Origin: Treponema sp.
Lineage (GTDB): Bacteria > Spirochaetota > Spirochaetia > Treponematales > Treponemataceae
DNA: 64,000 bases
Direction of reading: 5' to 3'
Assembly: GCA_024402695.1 (NCBI GenBank)
Contig: JAKSTG010000006.1
Coordinates: 1-64,000 of the forward strand
The notes below the pieces were generated by a model. It did not search any database. It had not been told where the DNA came from and saw only the letters and a list, made by a program, of their open reading frames with translations. A program made the position numbers and the translations under genes. This document shows, piece by piece, positions 41,545 through 52,800 of the stretch; positions within the stretch are counted from its first letter, which is position 1; every line of letters begins with the position of its first letter.

Positions 41545-43422
41545 ATGGATTCGACATCTTTCCTTCCGGTTTCTCACGAAGATCTTCAAAAAAGAAACAT
41601 AGATCAACTGGACTTTGTTTTTGTTTCAGGTGATGCTTATGTAGATCATCCTTCTTTTGCCGCAGCACTTCTTGGACGCTGGCTTGAAAAACATGGATAC
41701 ACAGTTGGAATCATTCCTCAACCTGATTTTAAGAACGTTGAAGCTTTCAGAGTTCTTGGGAAACCTCGCCTTGCTTTTCTTGTAAGTGCAGGCGCCATGG
41801 ACAGTATGGTTTCCAACTATACGGCAAACAACAAACCCCGCAGTGAAGACGCATACGCTCACGGCGGCGTGGCCGGGCACCGACCTGACCGTGCCCTTAT
41901 TACTTATGTTGCCAAGTGTCGCGAAGCTTATAAAGGGGTTCCTGTCTTAATCGGTGGAATAGAAGCAAGTCTTCGCCGTACAACTCACTACGACTACTGG
42001 TCCAACAAAGTCCGTAAATCAATCCTTCTGGACTCAAAAGCTGACCTCCTCATGTACGGCATGGGGGAACATTCAATAATTGAAATAGCTGATTTATTGA
42101 ATGCGGGAGTTTCTGTACGTGACATCAGGAATGTAAGAGGAACCTGCTGGTGGATCAGTAATTCGCAATGCACTGTTCAAAATTCACAATTGATTTTGAA
42201 CAGGAAGGATTCTGCTCCTGAGGTAATCGCTGACAAGGTTATTGTTCTCCCATCGTTTGAAGAAATTTCTAAAGAGGATCCTGATTCAAAGAAAAAGTTT
42301 GCCGAAAGTTTTGTGGTCCAGGAACAGAATACCGATGCCCTTAATGCAGATATTCTTGTTGAACAGGCCGATACCCGTTTTGTAGTACAGAACCCGCCGG
42401 CTTATGTTCTGACTACAAAGGAACTGGATTCAGTTCACGAAATGGAATATACCCGTCGATGGCATCCTATGTATGACGGGCCGGCAGAAAACGGCAAGTG
42501 CGGTGTGCCTGCTTTGGCAGAAGTTCTTTTTTCTCTTACAAGTGTCCGCGGCTGTTACGGTGCCTGTTCTTTCTGTGCCATTACTTTTCATCAGGGGCGC
42601 CGCATTCAGGCTCGCAGCCACGAATCTCTTGTAAAAGAAGCAACTGACCTTACAAATCATCCTGATTTTAAAGGATATATCCACGACGTTGGGGGACCAA
42701 CGGCAAACTTCCGTCAGCCTGCCTGTAAAAAGCAGATTGAACACGGCGTATGTAAAAACCGTCAGTGTCTGGGAACGGAACCTTGTCCGAATCTGGAAGT
42801 TGATCATTCCGATTACGTTGAGCTTTTAGGGAAACTCCGTGCCATTCCGAAAGTTAAGAAGGTGTTTATCAGAAGCGGAATCCGTTTTGATTATCTGGTT
42901 ATGGATAAAGACAAACATTTCCTCCGCGACCTTGTTAAATATCATATTTCAGGTCAGCTGAAAGTTGCCCCTGAAAATTCAAGTGATAAGATTCTGGCCC
43001 TTATGAGAAAATCAACTCACAAGGTTTACGAGGATTTCAGTAAAGAATATAACCAGATGAATAAGCAGGAAAATATGAAACAGTATCTTGTTCCGTATTA
43101 CATTGTTGCTCATCCGGGAGCCGGCTTAAACGAAGCCATTGAAACGGCTCTTTATCTTAAGAAGACCGGTTTTGTTCCTGATCAGATTCAGGATTTTTAT
43201 CCTACACCGGGAAGCCTTTCAACCTGTCAGTACTACACGGAACTGGATCCTTATTCCAAAGATAAAAACGGAAACATGAAAAAAATCTACGTGGCAAAAG
43301 GGGCTCGTGAACGACGTCTTCAGCGCGCGGTCATTCAGTTCAAGAAACCCGAAAACCGCATGCTGGTTCGGGAAGCCCTTGAAAAGGCCGGTCGTAAAGA
43401 TTTGCTAAATGTTCTGAAGTAA
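41545..43422 (+). CDS. ygiQ: YgiQ-family radical SAM protein
   Basis: A 625-residue radical S-adenosylmethionine protein. An N-terminal B12-binding-like domain (FVSGDAYVDHPSFAAALLGRWL) is followed by the RGCYGACSFCAITFHQGR cluster motif (CxxxCxxC, near 337-344), a Cys-rich insertion (CKKQIEHGVCKNRQCLGTEPC) and the YgiQ-specific C-terminus with PTPGSLSTCQYYT. The reaction of this family is not established. It is monocistronic or joined to the PC4-like gene, which begins 34 bases later. Confidence 0.93.
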   Translation: MDSTSFLPVSHEDLQKRNIDQLDFVFVSGDAYVDHPSFAAALLGRWLEKHGYTVGIIPQPDFKNVEAFRVLGKPRLAFLVSAGAMDSMVSNYTANNKPRSEDAYAHGGVAGHRPDRALITYVAKCREAYKGVPVLIGGIEASLRRTTHYDYWSNKVRKSILLDSKADLLMYGMGEHSIIEIADLLNAGVSVRDIRNVRGTCWWISNSQCTVQNSQLILNRKDSAPEVIADKVIVLPSFEEISKEDPDSKKKFAESFVVQEQNTDALNADILVEQADTRFVVQNPPAYVLTTKELDSVHEMEYTRRWHPMYDGPAENGKCGVPALAEVLFSLTSVRGCYGACSFCAITFHQGRRIQARSHESLVKEATDLTNHPDFKGYIHDVGGPTANFRQPACKKQIEHGVCKNRQCLGTEPCPNLEVDHSDYVELLGKLRAIPKVKKVFIRSGIRFDYLVMDKDKHFLRDLVKYHISGQLKVAPENSSDKILALMRKSTHKVYEDFSKEYNQMNKQENMKQYLVPYYIVAHPGAGLNEAIETALYLKKTGFVPDQIQDFYPTPGSLSTCQYYTELDPYSKDKNGNMKKIYVAKGARERRLQRAVIQFKKPENRMLVREALEKAGRKDLLNVLK

Positions 43423-43455
43423 TTGTATAATTAAAGGGTGGGAGAAGGATTTACT

Positions 43456-43683
43456 ATGGCTGATGATTTTTCTTACGAAATTGTAAAACCTGTTGGTGTT
43501 GTTTCGGAAGGCAAAGGCGGATGGAACCTGGAACTTAATATGGTTTCCTGGGGTGGACGTCCTGCAAAGTATGACCTTCGTTCATGGGCACCTGACCACC
43601 AGAAAATGGGAAAGGGCCTTACTTTGTCCGCAGAGGAACTGAAGGCCCTTAAAGATCTTTTGGATAAAATCGAAATTGAATAA
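43456..43683 (+). CDS. PC4/YdbC-family single-stranded nucleic-acid-binding protein
   Basis: A 75-residue protein matching the bacterial form of transcriptional coactivator PC4: WNLELNMVSWGGRPAKYDLRSWAPDHQ with KMGKGLTLSAEELKAL is the strand-rich DNA-binding core. These proteins bind single-stranded DNA as dimers; the role in bacteria is not settled. The ATG at 43456 has GGAGAAGGA before it; an upstream in-frame GTG at 43438 is less likely. It follows ygiQ by 34 bases and may share its transcript. Confidence 0.88.
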   Translation: MADDFSYEIVKPVGVVSEGKGGWNLELNMVSWGGRPAKYDLRSWAPDHQKMGKGLTLSAEELKALKDLLDKIEIE

Positions 43684-43684
43684 T

Positions 43685-43706
43685 CAGGCAGAAATGCCTG
43701 AAGTCT
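43685..43706. terminator. Small terminator between the PC4-like gene and holA
   Basis: CAGGCA and TGCCTG enclose GAAA, followed by AAGTCTTTT. The stem is short and the T tract interrupted, so it is weaker than the others in the window. Confidence 0.5.
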
Positions 43707-43709
43707 TTT

Positions 43710-44732
43710 CTAGTCTTTTTCTACTTCCCAAGTTGCAGAACTGCCGCCTTTTTTGAGGATGATTTCATAAAGGGCTTTCTGCAGCATCACGTCTTCAAGA
43801 AGAGTTCCACCGTTACGAATCTGCATGTCTGTGCTGCTGATCAAAGCAAGTACGGCAGCAGTCTGTCCAGCAGACCAGATTTTTGCCGCATTTCGGTACT
43901 GTTTCTGCATCATTTTGGCCCCAAAACCATTGGTTTTAAGGGTAAAATCGTCTGCGTATGGGTTTTCTGCCATAACTTTGTGCCAGGTCTGAAGCTTTCT
44001 GAAACAGGAAGTAAGGCCGGCCAGAAGCATAACAGAGTTGTTTTCCTTTGAAAGACGCAGCTTTTGTAATACAGAAAGGGCACTTTCGAGCCTTTCTGCA
44101 GGCTGTTTTGAAACGTCAGTCATTTTATTGAAAAGGGTAAAGGGAGTTTCTTCCCTGTTGTGTTCAAGAATCTGTTCAACGTTTTCCGCTGTGATTGTTG
44201 AGCCCTGTGGGAAAACAATGAAGAAGCGGGAACATTCATTTCGCATGGCTTCTGTGTTGTTTTCAACCATTTCAAGAATCAGCTCTGCGGCGTCCTGATC
44301 CAGGGAATATCCGTTCTTGGAAAAGAAGTTCATAATCCATGGCAGTTTTTCACTTTCAAACATCTCCCAGAATTGTTTCTGGTTAGAGGCTGGCACCGCT
44401 TTCTTCAGCTTCGCGTCTACGGAAGTTTCATCCGAAACTAAAATGAGAGTGCTGGAATCTGATGGATTTTTTTCCAGCCAGTCAGTAATCATCTGAATGT
44501 CAGATTTGTTCTTGATTGCCTCGCAGCCGCGGATTTCTACACAGGTGGCATCTGAAAAAAGTGAACCGTCCTGCAAAGTTGTCATTGCCTGGGCAAAAGG
44601 AGTTTCTACGAGGTAGAAAACATATTCATCTACAGAGGCATATTTCTTTTTAAGGGCTGATTTAACGGCCGCAACCGCTTCGTTTCTTTTTCCGAATTCA
44701 GGGCCGTTGTATAAATAGATTGGTGCTGCCAT
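43710..44732 (-). CDS. holA: DNA polymerase III delta subunit
   Basis: The clamp-loader subunit that opens the sliding clamp. The 340 residues follow the HolA order: an N-terminal AAA-like domain that starts with PIYLYNGPEFGKR and has EYVFYLVETPF, a helical middle (about 170-230) and a C-terminal collar domain (LLAGLTSCFRKLQTWHKVM). The match is by overall pattern and fairly divergent. The ATG overlaps the lexA stop (TAATG), so it is the last gene of hprK-ptsH-lexA-holA. Confidence 0.85.
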   Translation of the reverse strand: MAAPIYLYNGPEFGKRNEAVAAVKSALKKKYASVDEYVFYLVETPFAQAMTTLQDGSLFSDATCVEIRGCEAIKNKSDIQMITDWLEKNPSDSSTLILVSDETSVDAKLKKAVPASNQKQFWEMFESEKLPWIMNFFSKNGYSLDQDAAELILEMVENNTEAMRNECSRFFIVFPQGSTITAENVEQILEHNREETPFTLFNKMTDVSKQPAERLESALSVLQKLRLSKENNSVMLLAGLTSCFRKLQTWHKVMAENPYADDFTLKTNGFGAKMMQKQYRNAAKIWSAGQTAAVLALISSTDMQIRNGGTLLEDVMLQKALYEIILKKGGSSATWEVEKD

Positions 44733-45340
44733 TAGTATGTTCTTACGATATTTGAAAGGATTCCCACAATGCGTACATCTGTGCAGTAAATTGGTGAGAA
44801 TGCAGGATTTTCAGGCTGAAGTCTGATTTTGTCTGATTCGCGGTAGTAGCGTTTAAGAGTAATGGCGTCATCGATTACGGCTACTACAATCTGGCCATCA
44901 ATGGCAGAAGAAGCCTGTTCAACAACTGCCAGATCTCCTTCAAGAATACCGGCATTAATCATTGAAGTTCCGCGAACGCGGAGAGCGAAGTAGCTTTTTC
45001 CCGGTCTTACGAAAGGTTCTGTAAGATTTACATATCCGTCCAGGTTTTCTTCGCAAAGGAGAGGTTTTCCGGCGGCAACAGTTCCCAAAAGTGGCACTTT
45101 GCCAACGAAAAGTTTAGGTTCAACAGCATTGTCATCAAGGACACGAATAGAGCGGGAGCGTTTCTGTGTCTGAGAAAGATAGCCTTTTTTCTGAAGAGCA
45201 GTAAGGTGATCCTGAACAGCGCGAAGTGAAATATCAAAATGTTCGCTGATTTCACGTACAGTTGGAGGATAGGAATTTTCTTCCTGGAAATTTGCAATAA
45301 AAGTCAGAACTTCTTTCTGGCGTTCAGTAATACCTTTCAT
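44732..45340 (-). CDS. lexA: LexA repressor/protease
   Basis: The SOS repressor, cut by itself when RecA filaments form. The 202 residues contain an N-terminal winged helix (about 1-65, TVREISEHFDISLRAVQDHLTALQKKGYL), the cleavage site in VAAGKP near residue 88, and the catalytic Ser (GTSM near 126) and Lys (TLKRYY near 161). All residues for autocleavage are present. It is embedded between ptsH (three bases upstream) and holA (overlap), an unusual place for lexA; no recA or other SOS gene is in the window. Confidence 0.95.
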   Translation of the reverse strand: MKGITERQKEVLTFIANFQEENSYPPTVREISEHFDISLRAVQDHLTALQKKGYLSQTQKRSRSIRVLDDNAVEPKLFVGKVPLLGTVAAGKPLLCEENLDGYVNLTEPFVRPGKSYFALRVRGTSMINAGILEGDLAVVEQASSAIDGQIVVAVIDDAITLKRYYRESDKIRLQPENPAFSPIYCTDVRIVGILSNIVRTY

Positions 45341-45343
45341 ATT

Positions 45344-45610
45344 TTACTCTTCCTCAAATTTGCTTTCGAAGAGCTCCCAGATTGTGTTGGCACATTCTGA
45401 TTCGTCAGGACCTTCAACCTGCATTGTGAGTGTTGTGTTGTAGCCGGCGGCCATTGTAATAACACCCATGATAGATTTTGCATTTACAGAAGCGTCGTCT
45501 TTTGTAAGAGTAACTTCGCTCTGGAATTTATTTGCAGTCTGAGCAATGATAGCTGCTGGTCTGGCGTGAATTCCGGCTCGGTTTTTTACTGTAAGAATCT
45601 TTTCGATCAT
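45344..45610 (-). CDS. ptsH: Phosphocarrier protein HPr
   Basis: An 88-residue HPr. The active-site His is in AGIHARPAA (residue 15-17 region), and the regulatory Ser in NAKSIMGV is the HPr kinase target (Ser46 equivalent). AAGGA precedes the ATG. It follows hprK by 46 bases and precedes lexA by three. No enzyme I or PTS permease gene occurs in the window, and in related treponemes HPr/HPrK is thought to serve regulation rather than sugar uptake; that is an inference here. Confidence 0.95.
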   Translation of the reverse strand: MIEKILTVKNRAGIHARPAAIIAQTANKFQSEVTLTKDDASVNAKSIMGVITMAAGYNTTLTMQVEGPDESECANTIWELFESKFEEE

Positions 45611-45639
45611 TTTGTTATCCTTTTTCAGTTTATTTATAT

Positions 45640-45654
45640 CCCTATATTATAGGG
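45640..45654. promoter_or_regulatory. Palindrome overlapping a -10 before ptsH
   Basis: CCCTATA and TATAGGG flank a single T, a perfect palindrome. On the minus strand it contains TATAAT, about 35 bases before the ptsH ATG. It is a candidate promoter with operator for ptsH-lexA-holA. Confidence 0.4.
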
Positions 45655-45656
45655 AG

Positions 45657-46646
45657 TTAGTAAGCATCGTTGTTGTTATTGTAAGCATTTTTGGCTTCAC
45701 CGGTTTCAATCCATTTAAGAACATTCTGGTTGAAGTCTCTTGCCGAGTTATAACCCATTTTCTTAAGACGCTCGTTCATGGCGGCGGCTTCAATAATAAT
45801 TGGAAGGTTACGTCCCGGACGTACAGGAATGACGATTTCAGGGATTTTTACTCCCAGAACTTCCTTGTAATGGTTTTCTGAGCCAAGGCGGTCATAGGCC
45901 TTTGTGGCATCCCATTCTTCCAGCTGAACAATAAGCTGTACTTCTTTCTGGTCACGGATGGCACCAACCCCGTAAAGCTGGGAAATATTGATGATTCCAA
46001 GTCCGCGGATTTCCATGTGGTGGCTGATCAGTGTATTTGAACCGCGTCCAAGAAGGATGTTTCCGTTTACACAGCGCATTTCTACAATGTCGTCGGCAAC
46101 AAGACGGTGGCCGCGTTCTACCAGTTCAAGGGCAGTTTCTGATTTTCCGACTCCGGAATGACCTGTAAGGAAGATTCCGACACCGTAAACTTCAACCAAA
46201 ACCCCGTGCATTGTCTTTTTTGAAGCAAAAATGTTGGAAAAGATGCGGACAAGGCGGTTTGAAAGTTCAGAAGAAGAAAGTTCAGTCTGAAGGACAGGAC
46301 AACAGTTTTCTTCTGCCAGTTCCAGGAATTCCTGGGTAGGTTCCAGATTGTAAGAAAAGATGCAGCAAGGAATCTGACTGGTGAAAAACTCTTTGAGAGT
46401 TTCATCATTGTTTTCCTGGTGAAGTTTTTCAAGGTAGGCAGATTCTCCGCGGCCAAAAAGCTGAACGCGGTTGGACTGGAAATTCTGATAAAAACCCGAA
46501 AGGGCAAGGCCCGGGCGGTTTAATTCCGGAATAGTGATGGCGCGAGGTAAACCGCGTCTTCCGGCTATGCATTTGAGATCGAGAGTATCGTGTCCTGAAA
46601 GTTCAAGTTCAAGCAAATCAAGTACTGTGAATTTCTTTTCTGCCAT
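45657..46646 (-). CDS. hprK: HPr kinase/phosphorylase
   Basis: Phosphorylates and dephosphorylates the regulatory Ser of HPr. The 329-residue protein has the N-terminal domain (about 1-130) and a catalytic domain with the P-loop GHSGVGKSE near 160, the adjacent LVADD segment and the C-terminal signature VPVRPGRNLPIIIEAAAMNERLKKMG. The C-terminus is extended with an Asn-rich tail (NAYNNNNDAY). It heads the hprK-ptsH-lexA-holA cluster, so carbon-state signalling and SOS control share a transcript. The start is predicted leaderless. Confidence 0.95.
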   Translation of the reverse strand: MAEKKFTVLDLLELELSGHDTLDLKCIAGRRGLPRAITIPELNRPGLALSGFYQNFQSNRVQLFGRGESAYLEKLHQENNDETLKEFFTSQIPCCIFSYNLEPTQEFLELAEENCCPVLQTELSSSELSNRLVRIFSNIFASKKTMHGVLVEVYGVGIFLTGHSGVGKSETALELVERGHRLVADDIVEMRCVNGNILLGRGSNTLISHHMEIRGLGIINISQLYGVGAIRDQKEVQLIVQLEEWDATKAYDRLGSENHYKEVLGVKIPEIVIPVRPGRNLPIIIEAAAMNERLKKMGYNSARDFNQNVLKWIETGEAKNAYNNNNDAY

Positions 46647-46654
46647 TTGTGTTT

Positions 46655-46683
46655 ACTATACATAATTAACGGTGCCCGTTCAA
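46655..46683 (-). promoter_or_regulatory. hprK promoter, predicted leaderless
   Basis: TTGAAC (46678-46683) and TATAGT (46655-46660) are 17 bases apart on the minus strand, with TG directly before the -10. The -10 ends eight bases before the hprK ATG, and no ribosome binding site is present. Confidence 0.65.
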
Positions 46684-46795
46684 GAAAAAAAGTACCGAAA
46701 TTCAAGTTCCTGGGGAAATTTACCGAAAATGGAATGAAGAAGTCTATAAATTTTCATTTTTCTAGAGGTTAAATGGAGATTTTGGAGACTATAAT

Positions 46796-46823
46796 TTGCA
46801 TTTATTCACTTATGATATATAAT
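46796..46823 (+). promoter_or_regulatory. Promoter of the giant lipoprotein gene
   Basis: TTGCAT and TATAAT are 16 bases apart, about 70 bases before the ATG. The surrounding sequence is very AT-rich. AGGAG follows later, six bases before the start codon. Confidence 0.45.
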
Positions 46824-46894
46824 TATGAATGTATAATTGTATCTTGAGATTACTGTCGCTATTGCGAATTAACATATGTTCTTAGGAGCTGACT

Positions 46895-49800
46895 ATGAAA
46901 CAGAACGTTACAAAATTTTCAAAACTCGGATGGCTTTTCTATGGTGCCGCAGCCTTTGTGGCTATGCTGCTGCCATCCTGTCGTATCGGACTTGGGGAGG
47001 CAGTAGATACTGCCCGTCCGGAAATCAGCGTTGACGACTCTATTGTGGCAAACACAGTTTACAAGGATGCCTTTGAACTTTTTGGAATTTGTAAGGACGA
47101 TGACATTGTAGAAAAGGTCCGTGTTGCCCTTACAAACAACGAAACCGGTGAAGGTTATCTGTTTGTTTCTGATCCTGAAGATGATACAGAAGAAATGGAA
47201 GAAGAACTGAAACTGGTTCGCTGTGACGTTCCTGTAAAAATCACAAGACTTTGCAACGAAAAAGGTGAAGTCATCAAGAAATACAAGAGAGAAGACACTT
47301 GGTCTATTACTCTGAACGAAAAATCAGAATCCGGTGAATTCCTTGTTAAGGACGGAAAATATACAGCAACTGCTTATGCTCTGGATAGAGTAGACAGAAA
47401 ATTCAAGAACCTTTCAAATGCCGGACGTGCCATTATTGTAGATAACACAGCTCCTCTTTTCCTTCTTGGTACTCCATCTTTGAGCCAGGACTTTGGTGGT
47501 ACTTTCAAAATTGTTGGACGCGTTTCAGACGACAACGCCGTTGAAAAAATGATCGTTGATTTCTACGAAACTGATGCAGTAGAAGGCGATGAACCAATTG
47601 CAACATGGGAACAGCAGAACATCGCTCCAACTGTTGAAGTTAACGTTGCAATCTGGAAAAAAGAAGGCGACCTTTACCACAGAATTTATGGAAGCAATAA
47701 CATTAAGAATGGTTTCAGAAGTTTGAAGTGTAAAATCACTTTGATTGATGAAGCTGGAAATACAACATCATCTTTCTACATGGATGAAGATGCCGAAGTT
47801 GCAGACTTCGTTACAACAAAAGGTATTTCTGTAACAGATCTTTACCATATTAAGAATGGTACTTATGTGTCTTCTGCAGACAGAGCAGTTTCAGATACTC
47901 TTATTGAAGAAGTAAAAGCATGGCTCATGGACAATGAAAAACTTCACAAAGAAGTTGCTTTCAGACTTAATCCTGAAGCCAGTCCAAAATATTCTCTCGT
48001 TGGTGGATACGCCGCAGTAAAGACATATTCTGAAGCAAAGAAAAATGAAGTCCTGAACGGGGACAGCATTCTGGTTCAGGTTGATGCAGGACGTGACGGA
48101 AACGCAATTAACCAGGACTCTATTGGAATTGATCTTTATGTAATTGAAAAGAATGCTTTAACAGAAGCTGATGACGGATCTTCTCTTCTTAGCAAAGTTG
48201 ACCCAAATTCAAAAATTACTGTTTTTAAACCACTGGTAGATAGAAACGGAAATACAAATATTACAGAAGAAGAAAAGGCAATCCGTGCTCTGTCAAAATT
48301 CGCAAAGCAGGAAACTTCTTACACAATCACTGCTGTAATTGATGAATCAATTAAACTCAGGACAGGTCTTACATATCTTGTTGTAGTAACAGGTTTTGAC
48401 AGCAAGAAAGTTGAATTCGATAACCTGGGTGATGAATATGGATTCTTCCTTACTGCAAAAGGAATGGCCCCAACTCTCACACTTACATCACCAAAAGAAA
48501 ATACTCTGTACCTGAACAAAGAAGGTGAATTTGTTGTTTCGGGAACAACTTCTCACGAAGAAGGAATTCCTGTTGTAAAAATCACTGTTCAGAAAAATGC
48601 AGATGAAGATGGTTCTGAAATTCCGGAAGCTGTAGTATTCACATCTCCAGATGATTTTGAAGTTAAAGACCGCAACTTCGAATTAAAAATCAAACCTGCA
48701 GATTTCATTAAGAAGACTGCCGACCTGGATGTAAGTGCCCAGTACGATGTTTCAATCGTGGCAGAATACGGGGAATTCGCTTCTAACGAAATTATCAAAT
48801 CTATTTCTTACGACGTTGATAAACCATACATCACAAACCTGAATGTTCTTCCTGTTGTTGATATGTCATCAGTAGGTGGAACAGAAGGAAACATCAACGG
48901 AACAGTAAAGATTTCAGGTTCTTTCAATGACGCCTTTGCAGGTATTAATACAGATTCTCTTTACTGGATTCTCAATGATGATCCTGCTACAAAAACAAAA
49001 ATTGCCCGCCAGCAGAACTGGGAAATTTTACTTGATACTCTGGAACTTACAGACATATCTGATCTGATCCTTGAATTCCTTTATGAAGATAAAGCCGGAA
49101 ACAAAGGAAATCAGTATGTTCTTTATAACGAAGCTACATCACAGAAATATCTGGTTAACCAGGAATCTGATAAGCCAATTATTCTTCCTAACGGACTGGA
49201 AGAACTTCCTGAAGGAACAAAACCTGGAAACGGAAAGAACGTTCCTTCTCAGGGTGAACTTCTTACAGGAACTATTACAGATGATGACGGTCTGAGCAAA
49301 ATTACAATCAGCTGTATTTCTCTGTCTGAGACAAATAAGACAGGTGATTTCACAACAGTAATTTCCGGTGCTGACCTTAAAGATGCAGATGGAAAAGTAA
49401 AGAAATCTTACGACCTCAAACAGAACCTTCCAACAGTAAACGGAACTTATACTCTTACAATTGAAGCAGAGGATACAAACGAAACTCCAAAAGTTCGTGT
49501 ATGGAAATCTCTCATTAAGATTATGGGACGCGCTCCTGAACTTTCGGATATTAAATCAGAAAATACATACGTAACAAAAACTGGAAACGGTGTTACAACT
49601 GTAACAATTAATAGTACTGTCAGCGGTGAAAGTGAAACTGGAAAACCTCTCCTTATTAAAGTTAATGCAGTAAATGAAACTGATGATAACGATTGGACTG
49701 AAGTTGCATGGACAGCAGCTGGAACTGATTATGACAGCGGTGAAACTGCAGACTGGACTTATGTAATTCCTGGATCAATGATTCAGGATGACGAAGGAAC

Positions 49801-52800
49801 ATATACTCTTTACTTTAAGGCATTCGATTTTGACGGAAAATCTTCTTCTGTTAAGAGTATTTCTTACACAGTAGACAATACTCTTCCAGAAATGAAGAGC
49901 TTTACAGTTCCTGCTTATGTTTCAAACCCAAGTGTTTCTATTGAAGCAGGCACTGTAAATCCACAGGATACATATTTCTACCAGATCCTTCCTGCAAGTG
50001 AAGCAGCTCCTGCTTCTTTCGGATACGCAGATATTGAAGCTGCAGACAGCAATTGGATTGAAGGTACAGCCAGCGGATTCGTTCAGAGATTCGCTGTAGA
50101 ACCAACAGCCGCAGAAATCAGCGAAGGCGTTCTTCCAGAAGGAGAATACAAGCTTTACACAGTTGCAATGGACAGTGCAAAGAATACTTCTCTTGTACTT
50201 ACAGAAGATGCATTTACAGCAGACCTTTCTGTTCCTGTTATTTCAAATGTTGATGTAACTGAAGCACTTAAAGAAATCAACAGTACAGAAAAAGCCGCAC
50301 TGGCAACTTCTCCTGCTGTAATCTCTGCAAAGATTACAGGAACAGTCAGCGGCTTTGAATACATTTCCCTTTATAAGGGAGCTGTTAAAGTTGGTGACCT
50401 TGTTTCGGTTGATCCAATTGAACAGACATACAAATATGAAATAAAAGACGATGCATATCTTGCAGATGGTGACAATAAATTTACTATCAAAGCCAAGAAC
50501 AAGGCTGGACGCGAAGTTTCTGCTGCAGTCCCAGTAATTGTTCTTGATGAAACTCTGCCTGTTTATAAATCAATTTCTGTAACTCCAAAGAACGGAGAAT
50601 ATGTAAACGGAAAAGTCACAGTAACAGTTTCTCTTTCTGACAACAAAAAACTTGCAGGTCCATTAACCTGGAATTTCGGAGCAGATCTTCCTGTAACTGT
50701 TCCAGTAAAAGCTGCTTCATCAGATACAGTTTCTTTTGAAGTTGATACAAATTCACTTCCAGATGGAAACAATACACTTAACCTTTCTGTAAAAGATGCT
50801 GCAGGAAATACAGCAGACAAAAATGATTTTGTTCTTAAAGTCGATCAGTCTACAGATAAACCTGTATTTAATGTAAAGAACGGAATTGAAGAAAACAGAA
50901 CAGCAGCTTCAATTACAACTGCAACAGATAAAAATGTTCTTAAAAAGAAGGATAAGATTGAAGTTGAGGTATCAGATGATGATGGTCTTGCTTCGGTAAC
51001 TCTTAAATACCGTAAGGCTGGTTCATCTGATTCATGGACTCCTGCAACTCATATGACAGGTTTCAATGCTTCAACAGACAGAGGCGTAAGAAAAACAACT
51101 GTAATTATTGAAGTCCTTGAAGAACTTCCGGAAGGAAAACTTGAGGTTCTCCTTGAAGCTTCGGATATTAAGCATGATTCTGATGCCTGGTATTCAAACA
51201 AATGGGAAACAGTAATCGGTATTACAGCCGGTGCTCCAACAATTACTATTGATGAAACAACAAATAACAAGCCTGCATCTTATGTAAGTAACGCTGCAAA
51301 AGATGTAATAATCAAGGGATCTGTAACAGGCGGAGAAACAGTTGTTTACACAAAAACTGTAAAAGTTGGAAGTGCTGCTGCCGTATCACAGGTATTTACT
51401 CCAAACGCTGAAGGAAACTTCACACACACAATTTCAGAAACAGGAGCTGCCGACGCAAACACAACAGTAACTGTTACATATTCAGCAACTAATGCCTTTG
51501 GTCAGTCAGCTGATCCAAAGACCTGGACTTACACAATCGATAACGAGAAACCTGCTATTTCTTCTATTTTAGTTGCATCAGAAGCTTACAATGCAGACAA
51601 ATGGAGAAAGAATGATTCTGTAAACTTTAGTGGAACATGGACAGAGGACGGTTCTGGTATTGCAGAAATTTATTACTGGGTAACAAATACAACAGCAGAT
51701 CCTGGAACTGTAAAAGACAATACAATGTCTGCAGAATTGAAAGGTTCTGTTTATGAGTTCAATGATAATGTTTACAACTTTGCAAACGGCAGTCAGTATG
51801 TTCACTTTAAGGCTATTGATAACGTAGGAAACTTGAGCAATGACGTTTACTATAAGATTAATGTAGACAACAAAGCTCCGGTTCTTACTCTTAACAAAGC
51901 AAATATTACAGACGGAAAACTTATTGTAAGCGATACAAATCTTGAAAGTTCAACTGGTGTTCAGATCAGTGGTACTCTCGAAGAAGACATTTCTTATATC
52001 AGCACAACAAAGGCTATTACAGTTTACGAAGGTGCAGATACAACAGGTACTGTTCTTGCATCAAAAGCATACTTAGGTTCATCTGCCTCTGAAAAAGTAA
52101 ATGGAACTAAAGAGTTCTCTGGAATTAAGATTGATCCTTCAAAACTGACAAAAGAAAACGATAAGTATAAAGAAAACTATACAATTACAGTTGTTGGCCT
52201 TGACCACCTTGAAAACTCAAGCCAGGACAAATTTGTTCTTGTAGTAGATACAGAAGATCCTGAAGTAACAATTGATGCACCGGCTGGTCGTACAGGAAAG
52301 AACTCCATTGTAGATTCAGAAAACCCTGTAACAATCAGAGGTAAAGCTTCGGACAACATTGCAGTTTCTTATGTTTACTACCAGATTAAGACAGGTAACG
52401 TTTCTACAAAACCTGCAAAGGGAGGAGATGCCTGGACAAGACTTGACGCTTCAAGCGGCCAGTGGGAAGCAAAACTTTCTTCTGTCCAGGAAAAGGGAAC
52501 TTATACAGTTTTCGCTTACTCAGAAGATAAATCTGGAAAGACTTCAGAAATTGAATCTTCTGTTTACGACATTGATAATGGCGCACCAGAAATCACTCTT
52601 AAACTCCAGAAGGGTTCAGGAACAGCAACAGTTATTCAGAATACTTCCGGAACTGAAGAAGTAGTATCAGAAGACTCATTTACTTTGTCGGTTGAAGTAA
52701 AAGATGATTATAAGCTTGGCTCATATACTCTTAAAGTAGATGGAGTCGCAGTACCTTTGACACAGGTAACTGCAAACAAAGAATACAAAGCAACAGTTTC

